Shown: piece after piece, positions 1-8,085 of the stretch | Position numbering within the stretch: position 1 is the stretch's first letter | Layout of the letters: each line of letters opens with the position of its first letter | Origin: Bog-532 sp963805255 | GTDB lineage: Bacteria > Actinomycetota > Actinomycetes > Streptosporangiales > Streptosporangiaceae | Assembly: GCA_963805255.1 (NCBI GenBank) | Contig: CAWDTK010000003.1 | Location: forward strand, 1 to 64,000 | DNA: 64,000 nt | Direction: 5' to 3' | Made by a program: the position numbers and the translations under genes | The notes under the pieces: generated by a model | Seen by the model: the letters and a program-made list of their open reading frames with translations, nothing else | What the model was told of the DNA's origin: nothing | Database searches by the model: none

Positions 1-54
1 CTCGTCGTGCGGTTCTTCGACGACCGTGACGCCCTTGGCGGTCCAGTCGGCCAT
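1..54 (-). CDS. Possible glyoxalase/VOC-like protein, fragment cut by window edge
   Basis: Read on the minus strand, the first bases encode MADWTAKGVTVVEEPHDE and run off the left edge. The stretch AKGVTVVEEPHDE resembles the region of VOC/glyoxalase-fold proteins just before the FxxxDPDGN motif. The frame stays open upstream through the end of the P450 gene, so the true start is not visible; the ATG at 54 is only the first candidate. With 18 residues the assignment is weak and it could be an unrelated reading frame. Confidence 0.3.
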   Translation of the reverse strand, partial: MADWTAKGVTVVEEPHDE

Positions 55-77
55 ATCCGCCCGATTTTCGGCAAGTA

Positions 78-1496
78 CTACGGCGACCCGCTCACGGTAC
101 GTAACCGGAACCGCGCCGGAGCGGTCACGCGCCGCTTCTGATACAGGCTCGAGCCGAGAAGCCAGCAGCCGGCCCGCTGGTCACCGCTCAGCCGGGGTCG
201 TCCGGCGCCAGGCATGCCCAGATCCAGATCCAGACCCGGACCCGGACGATCTGCATACCGAACTGCACACGGCATGCCCTGCTCATGTAACTGGACCTTG
301 ACGGGGAGGCTGCGGGGGCCGCGAACCTGGCCGCTGGACCAGGTGACGGCAGCCGGGTCGGCCAGCTCGAAGTCCGGGTAGCGGGCCAGCCATTCTTCCA
401 GGGCGACTCGCAGTTCCATCGTCGCCAGGTGGGCGCCGAGGCAGCGGTGGATGCCCATCCCGAAGGCGGCGTGCCGGCAGTCGGCCCGGTCGAGGTCGAC
501 GCGGCCGGGATCCTCGAACACGCCCGCGTCCCGGTTGGCGGCAGGGAATGGGAGCAGCAGCCAGTCACCCTCCTCGAGCTGGTGGCCGTGGAAGTCGAGG
601 TCTTTGGCCACCAGGCGCGCCATCGTGACTGGCGCATAGGCGCGGAGCAGTTCCTCGACGCCGGTGTCCATCAGCGCTGGCTCGGTGGCGAGGCGGTGCC
701 GGTCGCCGGGGTGCCGGGCCAGGTGCCACAGCGACGCGCCGATCGCCGACCAGGTGGTGTCGATGCCGGCGATCATCAGCAAGATCATCGTGCCCCGGAC
801 GTGCTCGCGGGACAGCCGGGCGCGGTCGATCTCCGCACTGAGCAGAAACGAGGTGAGGTCGTCCCTGGGGCTGGCGATGTGGTCACCGATCTGGGCGTCT
901 ATGTAGTCGTCCAGCTCCGCCGCCGTCGCTTCGCGTTCCTCGGCGGTCGTGTCGACCTCCTCCATCACCTGGTGGATGAAGCGGCGGAAAATGCCGGCGT
1001 CGGACTCCGGGAAGCCGAGGAACCTGACGATGACCCGGACCGGGATGTGCTGGGCGTACTCGGCGGCCGCGTCGAAAGCCACGTTGCCCGTGGTCTGGTC
1101 GAGCAGTGCGCGGCACAGCTGCCGGGTGAACGGCTCGAGGGCGGCAACCGATCTGCGGCCGAAGGCGGGCAGCAGCATCCGCCGTGCCAGCTTGTGGAAG
1201 GGCGGGTCCGAGGTGATCGGCGGCGAGATGCCGATGGGGGCGGGCAGGTCATCCGGGCCGGGGCGCCGCTCGCTGACCACCACCGAGCGGGAGGTGAAGT
1301 GCTCGGTGTCGTGGGCGACCTCGCGGATCAGGTCGTAGGTGACCGGCAGCCAGGCCCCGCCGTAGCGGCCGGTGTGCGCGACCGGGCAGCGCTGGCGCAG
1401 GTCATCCCAGATCGGGTACGGGTCGGCGGTCCACGCGGGGTCGGTGTGGTCGAAATCGGTGGCCCAGTCCTGGACTGGGGGATGACGATCGGCCAT
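78..1496 (-). CDS. Cytochrome P450 monooxygenase
   Basis: Bacterial class I cytochrome P450, a soluble haem monooxygenase that needs a ferredoxin and reductase; neither is encoded nearby. The I-helix oxygen-binding motif AGIDTT lies near residue 244, the K-helix ExxR motif (EELLR) follows, and the haem-ligand loop FGMGIHRCLGAHL places the thiolate Cys near residue 350. ATG at 1496 has a GGGAG ribosome site about 8 bases upstream and gives a normal N-terminus. The family usually ends shortly after the region reading VRGPRSLPVKV (about residue 400); here about 70 further low-quality residues follow, including a DLDLDL stretch encoded by a GATCCA/GACCCG repeat near 220-250, so the native stop was probably lost. 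Substrate unknown. Confidence 0.9.
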   Translation of the reverse strand: MADRHPPVQDWATDFDHTDPAWTADPYPIWDDLRQRCPVAHTGRYGGAWLPVTYDLIREVAHDTEHFTSRSVVVSERRPGPDDLPAPIGISPPITSDPPFHKLARRMLLPAFGRRSVAALEPFTRQLCRALLDQTTGNVAFDAAAEYAQHIPVRVIVRFLGFPESDAGIFRRFIHQVMEEVDTTAEEREATAAELDDYIDAQIGDHIASPRDDLTSFLLSAEIDRARLSREHVRGTMILLMIAGIDTTWSAIGASLWHLARHPGDRHRLATEPALMDTGVEELLRAYAPVTMARLVAKDLDFHGHQLEEGDWLLLPFPAANRDAGVFEDPGRVDLDRADCRHAAFGMGIHRCLGAHLATMELRVALEEWLARYPDFELADPAAVTWSSGQVRGPRSLPVKVQLHEQGMPCAVRYADRPGPGLDLDLGMPGAGRPRLSGDQRAGCWLLGSSLYQKRRVTAPARFRLRTVSGSP

Positions 1497-1887
1497 CGCT
1501 TACTCCCTCATATGCTGCCGGGGAACGGATCCGGTGGTTCCCGGGTGTGCGCCGAGCTGCGTGACCAGGCCGGACAGGACCACAAGCCGGGTGGCCTGCA
1601 GCCCCCGGTCTCGCCGGCCAGCGGCCATGGCTCGCCGGCCCCCCCGTGGACCGGGTTTGGGCCGCCGTCCAGCGGCATGCCCCGCCCGCCGCCCCGTCTC
1701 TACCGGGTGGCTGCCGGGTCGCGATCTGGGCGATGACGGGTGCCGGCTCTCGATGTCCTGCGCGATGCTGCCTCGCGGGTGAGTCCGATCACGCACAGAG
1801 CGCATGGGCTGCCGTCCGCTGGGCGAATAATGGCGGATCGAATATTGATGATTACCAGTAAATGCTTACTATCGCATAACCGGCACA
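1497..1887. other. Intergenic, no gene recognised
   Basis: Upstream region of the P450. Open frames exist on both strands because of the high GC content, but none shows a recognisable family. It holds the first copy of a 27-bp repeat (1839-1865). Confidence 0.5.
1839..1865 (+). repeat. 27-bp imperfect direct repeat, copy A
   Basis: This AT-rich 27-mer starts CGAATATTGA, contains TTACC and ends GTAAAT plus two bases. A second copy with 4-5 mismatches lies at 6068-6094 in the same orientation. The two copies bracket the Tn3 remnant, recombinase, ArsB, integrase and a hypothetical gene, so they may be attachment-like ends of an inserted segment or shared operators. Confidence 0.5.
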
Positions 1888-2060
1888 GGATCATACGGCC
1901 ACCTGGTCTTCGGGCTCGTCCACCTGCCGGACATCCGGGCCGGGACCGTCTCCCACGGCCACGAGGGCGAGATCTACCAGCGCTGCCACGTCGGCATGGA
2001 GGACAACTCGGCGCCCGGGCCTGGTCCTGAACTGCATCGTGCCCCTGTTATCCGGGGTCC
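1888..2060 (+). pseudogene. Tn3-family transposase (TnpA), C-terminal remnant
   Basis: One frame reads FGLVHLPDIRAGTVSHGHEG and then GEIYQRCHVGMEDN; shifting frame then gives GLVLNCIV. Tn3-type transposases of actinobacteria end with a conserved block of the form GMEDQLGALGLVLNxxVLWNT, which this matches across two small frameshifts. Nothing of the DDE core upstream is left. The zinc-finger serine recombinase remnant just downstream fits a Tn3-type origin. Only about 55 residues support the call. Confidence 0.55.
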
Positions 2061-2200
2061 GTTCTCGGCGTCAGCGACGGCAGGTGACGGCCCCGCCAGC
2101 CCGGAGCCGCGTCCCGCGTCTCTCATAAGCGGACCAGTTACGAGAGTTCCGCGAGCCCCCGGAACGTGTCCGTTTTGCCCAGATGCTCGCTCGCAGAAGA

Positions 2201-2228
2201 CCTCTCAGAACCCAGCGGTTCTGAGAGG
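2201..2228. repeat. 12-bp perfect inverted repeat before recombinase remnant
   Basis: CCTCTCAGAACC at 2201-2212 and its reverse complement GGTTCTGAGAGG at 2217-2228 are separated by CAGC. A partial third copy (CTTCTGAGAG) starts at 2231. The palindrome lies about 20 bp upstream of the recombinase start, a typical place for a resolution site or self-regulatory operator; a terminator stem is also possible although no T-run follows. Confidence 0.55.
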
Positions 2229-2249
2229 CGCTTCTGAGAGACTGATCAC

Positions 2250-2836
2250 GTGGAGCTGACGCCCGGTCAAGCCGCGAATGCTGTAGAACGCCACGGCTGC
2301 CCGAAGCGCGAAGTGCCCGCCGGGAGTCCGTGCCGCACCCACGGCGGCAAGACCGCGATCAAGTACCACACCCGCCCGCTTCATCCTCGTCCCCGCGCTC
2401 GCGCGCAACGACGCCCTCCGCGACCCTGCAGGCCCGCGACATCCAGCTCGAACTCCTCACCGGCCCGCTCACTGGCGTCTACGACCCGGGCGGCATGGGT
2501 GCCATGCTCTTCGCCGTTCTGGCCGTCGCTGCCCGGCTCGACCGCGGCTACATCCGCGAGAAGACCCTGGCGGGCCAGGTCATCGCCGCGGGCAAGGGCA
2601 ACCATGGCGGACGCCCGGAGGTCACCGGCGACGACATGGCCGTCTTCGGCCGCGCGCTGAAGGACAACGGCGTCCGCATCGCCGAGATCGCGAAGAAGCT
2701 GGTCATCAAGACGGGCGGGAACGCGGGCAAGCACCCCTCGGCCGCCTCGCTGTACCGGGCGCCCGCCGAAACCGGAGACCGCGGTGATCCCCCGCCCGGC
2801 GCGTGCACCGGTCCCCGCGGCGCGCGGTTCGCATGA
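2250..2836 (+). pseudogene. Serine recombinase (resolvase/invertase) with zinc-finger N-terminus, internally deleted
   Basis: The start at 2250 encodes a small Cys-rich segment (HGCPKREVPAGSPCRTHGGK) typical of the N-terminal zinc-finger-like block of actinobacterial Tn3-associated resolvases. After a frameshift near 2380 the second frame gives DIQLELLTGPLTGVYDPGGM and then IREKTLAGQVIAAGKGNHGG, the resolvase C-terminal half with its HTH (EIAKKL...SAASLYRA). The roughly 130-150 residues in between, which contain the catalytic Ser and the Arg cluster, are missing. The product cannot be an active recombinase. It lies directly beside the TnpA remnant. Confidence 0.75.
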
Positions 2837-2854
2837 CCGGGCCAGATCCAGATC

Positions 2855-4112
2855 CTGAATGCCTCGCTCGCGGAAGCGCTCTCCGCCGTCCTGCTCGTGG
2901 TGGTGCTGGCCTGCGCGGTGGTACGCCCGTGGGGCCGGCCGGAGGCGGCCGTCGCCGTCCCGGCCGCCGTCGTGGTCATCGGCACCGGGGCGATCTCGCT
3001 GAGCCACGCCCGCGCCGAGGCCGGGCGGCTGGGGCCGGTGATCGGCTTTCTCGCCGCGGTGCTGGTCCTGGCTCAGCTGTGCGACGACGAGGGGCTGTTC
3101 CGCGCGTGCGGGGCCTGCATGGCCCGCGCTGCGGCGGGACGGCCCCGCAGGCTGCTGGCCTGCGTGTTCGCCGTTGCGTCGGTGATCACCGCGGTGCTCA
3201 GCCTGGACGCCACGATCGTGCTGCTCACCCCGGTGGTATTCGCCACCGCCGCCCGGCTCGGGGCCCGGCCCAGGCCGCACGTGTACGCCTGCACCCACCT
3301 GTCGAACACCGCGTCGGTGCTGCTGCCGGTATCCAACCTGACCAACCTGCTGGCGTTCGCCGTCAGCGGATTGAGCTTCACCCGCTTCGCGTCCTTGATG
3401 GCGCTGCCCTGGCTGGTGGCGATCGGCACCGAATACCTCGTGTTCCGGAGGTTCTTCGCCGCCGGAACTGGACGCCGGGGCCCAGGCGCCGCCGGCCGCC
3501 GGACCTCCCGGGGTGCCGGTGTTCGCGCTGGCCACGGTGGCGTGCACGCTCGCGGGCTTCGTCCTTTCCTCCGCACTCGGGATCAACCCTGCGTGGGCGG
3601 CCTTCGCTGGCGCGATCGTGCTTGCCGCCCGGGCCCTGGCCCAGCGCCGCACGTCCCCCGCGGCCATCGTGCGCGCGGCGGCGGTGCCGTTCCTCGCGTT
3701 CGTCCTGGCGCTGGGCATCGTGGTCCGCGCGGTAACCGGCAACGGGCTCGCCACGGCGCTGGGTCATCTGATCCCCGGCGGTACCGGGCTGCCGGCCCTG
3801 CTTGCGATCGCGGCGCTGGCCGCCGTGCTGGCGAACGTCATCAACAACCTGCCCGCCGTGCTGGTGCTGCTGCCGCTGACCGCCCCGGCCGGGCCCGGCG
3901 CGGTGCTCGCGGTGCTGCTCGGGGTGAACATCGGCCCCAACCTCACCTACGCCGGGTGCCTGGCCACCCTGCTGTGGCGGCGGATCGTGCACGAGCATGA
4001 CACCGACGTGGACCTGGGTGAGTTCACCCGGCTCGGCCTGCTCACCGTGCCTGCCGCCCTGCTGCTCGCGGCGGTGGCACTGTGGGCCTCGCTGACCGTC
4101 ATCGCAGGCTGA
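2855..4112 (+). pseudogene. ArsB/SLC13-type arsenite permease-like transporter, frameshifted
   Basis: Polytopic inner-membrane permease of the ion transporter superfamily. The first half (2855-3465) has membrane segments and the conserved loop TVLSLDATIVLLTPVV; the second half (from about 3470, in another frame) includes the family repeat NVINNLPAVLVLLP and GVNIGPNLTYAGCLA. The frame changes near 3465-3475, in a run GCCGCCGGAACTGG, inside the central cytoplasmic loop. In the expected start position the codon is CTG (followed by NASLAEALS) where relatives usually have ATG; the first GTG is at 2897. Either the gene is dead or an assembly error splits it. A universal-stress-protein stub follows at once. 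Confidence 0.75.
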
Positions 4113-4117
4113 TCACC

Positions 4118-4185
4118 GTGACCGTCGTCATCGCCTGGATCGTCGAGGGCACCTGGCCGCCTGCGTGGACGCCACCCGCCACTGA
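4118..4185 (+). pseudogene. Universal stress protein N-terminal stub
   Basis: GTG at 4118 begins VTVVIAWIVEGTWP, and a one-base shift then gives ACVDATRH and a TGA at 4183. This resembles the first beta-strand and helix of UspA-family proteins that often accompany ArsB/NhaD-type permeases in actinobacteria. Only about 22 residues remain, so it is a degraded fragment. Confidence 0.4.
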
Positions 4186-4300
4186 ACCCGACGAGCTGCA
4201 GGTTCCCGGTGCCAGAACCGATTCTCCTGCCAGGCGCGGCGCCGCGGCGCCGTGGCGCGCGAGCCGCCATCGGCGGGGCGCCCGCTCCCCCGGCGCCAGC

Positions 4301-5150
4301 TCACCGCACGGCACCGTGGTCGCGGAGGGCGCCTGGGCGCAGCGGGGTGCCGAGCAGCTGGCTGACGAGGGTCCGGTGGGCGGCGTGGAGGGTGCGGACG
4401 GCCGCGCGCGTGAGGCCGGGCTTGACGGGCGGCCGACCGCCCCGAGGCCGGCCGGGCTTGGTCGGGATCCACAGGTAGCCAGGGTCGCTGCCCTCGAGTT
4501 CGGCGATGATCGCCGCCCGGGCCCTGAGCCACCGGGTGAGGATCTGCACGGTCGCGGCGCCAAGCGGGCATGAGCCGTCGGTGACTTCGACGCACGCGTC
4601 GCCGTCCAGGTGCAGGGCGCTGACATTGAGGCGCGCCAATTCGGGGACGCCCCGGCCGGTGTCGGCGACGAGCGCGGCCATGGCGGCGGTGCGCAGCGAC
4701 GTGGCGGCGTTGGCGTGCACGGGCCTGCGGACGGTCAGGTCGTGGAGGACTCGCTCGGTATCGGCGGGGGTTAGGTGGAAGCCGCGGGCGGGCGGTGGAC
4801 TGTCACGGCGGCCGGGCAGGCCGAGGAATTCAGCGAAGGCGTTGCAGGAGTCGATGCGCACGCGCATCGAGTTGAGATACGCGGCGGCATCGGGGCCATA
4901 GAGGGTGTTGCGGGTGCGGATCTTGCCTGCGGCCGCATCGGAGAGCCATGCGTCGGCGCGCGCGGGGTCCATGAGCTCGCCGACCGTGATCTGAGTGGTG
5001 CCGGCGGCCTCCTGGGCGTGCTGCAGGTACTCGTCGAGGAAATGCCGGCGGATTCCGCCGGGTTGTGCTGCTGAACTGGCGGCTGGCCAGATCGCGGATG
5101 AAGTCGTCGACGGCGCCGCTTGCCGGCGAGTGGGCGTCCGGGACTGCCAT
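4301..5150 (-). pseudogene. Tyrosine recombinase/integrase, frameshifted and truncated
   Basis: The N-terminal SAM-like domain starts at 5150 (MAVPDAHSPASGAVDDFIRD); a one-base change near 5055 moves the continuation (RHFLDEYLQHAQEAAGTTQI) into the frame that then runs on to 4301. The catalytic domain has the first-Arg box (TGRGVPELARLNVSAL) and a late segment (PLRPGALRDHG) close to the HxxR box, then stops before any nucleophilic Tyr is reached. The protein is therefore broken at two places and should not be active. It probably mobilised part of this region. A nested inverted repeat lies just upstream (5174-5333). Confidence 0.7.
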
Positions 5151-5173
5151 GCGTGAAAACTATATGATCATAA

Positions 5174-5333
5174 TGATAACAGCAAGAAGCAGAGCGGACA
5201 GAGATCGGCCAGCCGGAGAGATCTGGCCCGTGCCGGTCCGGGTCGTACCGATCCGGTCCGAATCGGTACGACCCGGATCCCCCATTGCTGGCGAGTCGTC
5301 TCCTTTGGTCAGGCATGCTTCTTGCTGTTATCA
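5174..5333. repeat. Nested inverted repeats (18-bp outer, 16-bp inner)
   Basis: The outer arms TGATAACAGCAAGAAGCA (5174-5191) and its exact complement (5316-5333) enclose inner arms TCCGGGTCGTACCGAT (5237-5252) and its exact complement (5262-5277) with a 9-base spacer. The centres of the two pairs differ by only 3-4 bases. The element sits between the hypothetical gene at 5372-5995 and the integrase, both read leftward, and could be a recombination or transfer site, a regulatory region or a terminator. Confidence 0.8.
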
Positions 5334-5371
5334 GCCTTTGGGCAGAAGAGCAGAAACTCCGCTCGCCGCCT

Positions 5372-5995
5372 TTACCTGGCCTTTCGTGCGGCAGCGCGGG
5401 CTTGCTCCATCTGGTCGACACTGACCGGGCCAGTTCCCGGCAGGCCTGCGGCCAGCCACGCCTCCTGCGCGCGTGCCGTGTCCCCACCCGCCTCTTGCAG
5501 CACTATCTTCTTCGCCGCCGTGCTGGGCACGGCCCCATCAGCGCCGAGATCCATCAGGTGCGCCAGCATCCGGACCGACTGGTTCCGCTGCCCCGTCTTC
5601 CGCTCGTTGTACCGGTAGACCAGCACCCAGCGTCCTTCCAGGGAACGCGCCCGGTCGATCAGCGCCCGTCCGCGGTCGGTGTCCTTCTGCTCGGTGCGGA
5701 TCGGCTCGCTCTCGCCCGACGGCAGGCGCAACGTGAGCAGCCCGCGGCGGCTCGATTCCTCGATCTCAACCTTCTCCAGGAACGCGATGAAGGTCCGTGC
5801 TGACTCCAGCCGCTCGATGTCCTGCCTCGCCTGCTGGGCAATCAGGTGAAGGTCTACGGTCAGGCCGTGTACCCGGCGGCCCCAGGCCGCCTCTTCACCA
5901 GGAGGACACGGTCCCGCAGCCTGAGCAGCCGCGATGACCAGGCTGTAATGGCTGTTGTTGTCCACGGCGCCCATTATCAGCCGCCGGGCTGACAT
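5372..5995 (-). CDS. Hypothetical protein of the integrase segment
   Basis: An open frame of 207 residues with normal high-GC codon use, read toward the integrase. I do not recognise a family. It is soluble, with a charged helical middle (QQARQDIERLESARTFIAFL) and a basic C-terminus ending AAARKAR. Position next to a recombinase suggests a mobile-element accessory or DNA-associated protein, but that is inference. The start could be ATG 5995 or the ATG seven codons later (MGAVDNN). Confidence 0.5.
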   Translation of the reverse strand: MSARRLIMGAVDNNSHYSLVIAAAQAAGPCPPGEEAAWGRRVHGLTVDLHLIAQQARQDIERLESARTFIAFLEKVEIEESSRRGLLTLRLPSGESEPIRTEQKDTDRGRALIDRARSLEGRWVLVYRYNERKTGQRNQSVRMLAHLMDLGADGAVPSTAAKKIVLQEAGGDTARAQEAWLAAGLPGTGPVSVDQMEQARAAARKAR

Positions 5996-6067
5996 CAGCG
6001 GGCGCCCAGCTACGGCCTGAAGCCTGATACCTCAGTCGCAACGCCTCGAAGGGGGCGAAAGGGGGGC

Positions 6068-6094
6068 CGAATATTGACGGTTACCGGTAAATCC
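6068..6094 (+). repeat. 27-bp imperfect direct repeat, copy B
   Basis: Second copy of the repeat at 1839-1865; it again starts CGAATATTGA and contains TTACCGGTAA, which is itself a 10-bp palindrome. It lies about 300 bp before the AHSA1-ArsR pair. Confidence 0.5.
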
Positions 6095-6311
6095 TCTGAC
6101 AGCGATGCATGCAGTTTGGGGCCTGCCCGGCAGCTGATCTCATAGCTTCGGGTCATGCCGGCCATCTCTCCCCCAACCACGTCGGCCTTCATGTTCACGC
6201 GACGGTTCCGCGGGTGCTTTCGGCCCGTCCCATTGCGGTCCCGGCTGTGGCCGGCGGAGAGCAGACGCTGCGGGACCCGGCACGAGGTCAGGACGAAGCC
6301 TGGAGCTTGAC

Positions 6312-6355
6312 GCAACCAGAGGGTTGCTATAGGTTTGTCGCAACCGGATGGTTGC
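6312..6355. promoter_or_regulatory. Tandem palindromic operators before AHSA1-ArsR
   Basis: Two perfect palindromes of the form GCAACC-N4-GGTTGC lie at 6312-6327 and 6340-6355, exactly 28 bp apart, each followed by CTATA. The second ends 19 bases before the AHSA1 start, overlapping the expected promoter. ArsR-type repressors bind such short palindromes and usually control their own operon, and an ArsR gene is the second gene here, so autoregulation is likely. Confidence 0.75.
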
Positions 6356-6374
6356 TATACGTGGAGGTTCTCTC

Positions 6375-6818
6375 ATGCCTATCCCGGATCGCATCGAGCG
6401 CACCATCGATCTCGCCCAGCCGCCGCAGCGGGTGTGGGAGGCGCTGACCAGCGCAGAAGGACTCGGCGGCTGGTTCGGCGATCGCGCCACCGTCGACCTG
6501 CGCCCCGGCGGCACGGCATACGTCGAGTGGGATGATGATGAGGATGGCTCGAAAGCGACGCTGACGATCTCCGTCGTGGAACCGCCGACCAGGTTCGCCT
6601 GGACCTGGGGAATCCAGGGGCTGCCCGCCACCGATCCGCGCCGTACCTACGTCGAGTTCACCCTCGCGCCGAGCGGCGGGGGGACCCGGCTGACCGTGGT
6701 GGAGTCCGGATTCGCTCAGGTGCCCGACGAGCTGCTCGACACCGCCTATCGCGGCAATGTCGAGGGCTGGCGCAAGGAGCTGGCGGAGCTCGCCGGCTAC
6801 CTCGATGCCGCGGCCTGA
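6375..6818 (+). CDS. SRPBCC / AHSA1-domain protein
   Basis: A 147-residue protein of the activator-of-Hsp90-ATPase (AHSA1) branch of START/SRPBCC ligand-binding folds. It opens with IERTIDLAQPPQRVWEALTS, the typical first strand and helix, continues with GWFGDRATVDLRPGG and ends with a C-terminal helix (GNVEGWRKELAELAGYL). ATG at 6375 follows GGAGG at a good distance. Its last codons overlap the ArsR start. AHSA1-ArsR pairs are common in actinobacteria, the AHSA1 protein probably binding a small hydrophobic ligand; the exact role is unknown. Confidence 0.9.
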   Translation: MPIPDRIERTIDLAQPPQRVWEALTSAEGLGGWFGDRATVDLRPGGTAYVEWDDDEDGSKATLTISVVEPPTRFAWTWGIQGLPATDPRRTYVEFTLAPSGGGTRLTVVESGFAQVPDELLDTAYRGNVEGWRKELAELAGYLDAAA

Positions 6819-7207
6819 CGCGGAGACACGGCCTGACCCGGAGGCAGTCGCGGCGGCGGTCTTCGCCGCGCTCGCCGAGCCGACCCGGCGCAGCATCCTC
6901 AGTGCCCTCGCTGCCCGCGGCCCGGCGACGGCGACCGACCTGGCAGGCCTGCTGCCGATCTCGCGGCAGGCGATCACCAAGCACCTCGAGATGCTCGCCG
7001 CCTCGGGCCTCGTACTCGCCGAGCCCGGCGAGCGCCGCCGGATTCCGCTACCGCGTCAACGCGGCGCCGATGGCGATTGCCCAGTCCTACCTCGCGGCGC
7101 TGGCCCGGGACTGGGACAGCAAGCTGGCCCGGCTGCAGCGCTCGCTGGACGCCCCGGCGCCCCGGCCCGAGGCCGCTGCTCCGGACCCGGCAGTACCGGG
7201 GGGATGA
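6805..7207 (+). pseudogene. ArsR-family winged-helix repressor, one frameshift
   Basis: ATG at 6805 lies inside the end of the AHSA1 gene, giving translational coupling. The first part shows the ArsR winged helix: AVFAALAEPTRRSILSALA, then TDLAGLLPISRQAITKHLEM with the recognition helix. Near 7031-7045 an extra C in CGCCGCCGG shifts the frame; the proper continuation (GFRYRVNAAPMAIAQSYLAA) ends at 7207 in the family-typical helix (RDWDSKLARLQRSL). No metal-binding Cys pair is visible, so it is an AHSA1-partner type rather than an arsenic sensor. The break may be real or a sequencing error; unshifted, the protein would keep its DNA-binding domain. Confidence 0.75.
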
Positions 7208-7296
7208 TCTGACGCGGCTGGGACCGGCCGCCGGCTCGATCACGTCCCGGCGATCACAGGAGCACACGGAGATGGGCGGGCACGGAATGGACTCGA

Positions 7297-8007
7297 TTGA
7301 TGGAGGAGCCGATGGAGCTTCTGCAGGTTGCGCGGGAACGCTCCGCCGCCGTGACGAGCGCTAGGCCAGCCGCGACGGCAGCCGCGCTGACGGCGACGCT
7401 CGGGCTCGCCGCCGCATGCTGGGTCGTCGCGGTCCGGCAGATGAACGGGATGGACATGGGCGTTGCGACCCGGCTCGGCTCGTTCGCGTTCTTTGTCGCC
7501 GTGTGGGTGCCGATGATGGCGGCGATGATGCTGCCGGGCGCGGCTCCGGCCGTCTTGAGACGCGCTCATGCCAGCGGCCGGGTGCGCGCCGTGCCGCTGT
7601 TCGTCGGGTCGTACCTTGCCGTCTGGGCGCTCGTGGGCGCCGGCGTGTATGCGTTGTACCGGCCGCACGGGTCCAGCGCGGCCGGCGCGGTTGTGATCGC
7701 GGCTGGTGTCTACGAGTTCACGCCGCTCAAGCGGCACTTCCGCCGGCACTGCCGGGAGAGCGTCGGCTCTGGATTCGAGTTCGGGCTCTGCTGTGCCGGC
7801 TCGAGCATCGGGCTGATGGTGATGCTGGTGGTGCTGGGCGTCATGAGCGTCACCTGGATGTGCGTGATCGCCGTCCTCGTCCTGGCCCAGAAGCTGCTGC
7901 CCGCGAAAGCCGCCATCGATGTGCCGCTGGCGCTGGCGATCGTCGGACTTGGAGTCCTGATCGTCATCGCGCCCTCGTCGGTTCCCGGGCTCATGCCACC
8001 GATGTGA
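7297..8007 (+). CDS. DUF2182 integral membrane protein
   Basis: About 236 residues with five or six membrane segments. It shows the DUF2182 signatures: VWVPMMAAMMLPGAAPAVLR in the second segment, YEFTPLKRHFRRHCRES in the cytoplasmic loop, then a GFEFGLCCAGSSIGLM segment and QKLLP near the end. The family is described as predicted metal-binding membrane proteins and often sits beside DUF1326 or DUF899-type proteins; no substrate is established. The ATG at 7312 may be the real start instead of 7297. It follows the ArsR gene by about 90 bases. Confidence 0.85.
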   Translation: MMEEPMELLQVARERSAAVTSARPAATAAALTATLGLAAACWVVAVRQMNGMDMGVATRLGSFAFFVAVWVPMMAAMMLPGAAPAVLRRAHASGRVRAVPLFVGSYLAVWALVGAGVYALYRPHGSSAAGAVVIAAGVYEFTPLKRHFRRHCRESVGSGFEFGLCCAGSSIGLMVMLVVLGVMSVTWMCVIAVLVLAQKLLPAKAAIDVPLALAIVGLGVLIVIAPSSVPGLMPPM

Positions 8008-8085
8008 GAGGTCTTCGGCGGCGCGGGCCACGCCAGGCTGTTGTCACCAGCAAGACAAGCCAGCAAGACAAGAAGGAGAAAGACA

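Noticed and set aside
429..1736. 435-residue plus-strand frame over the P450 gene
   Set aside because: Antisense shadow of the P450; no domain.
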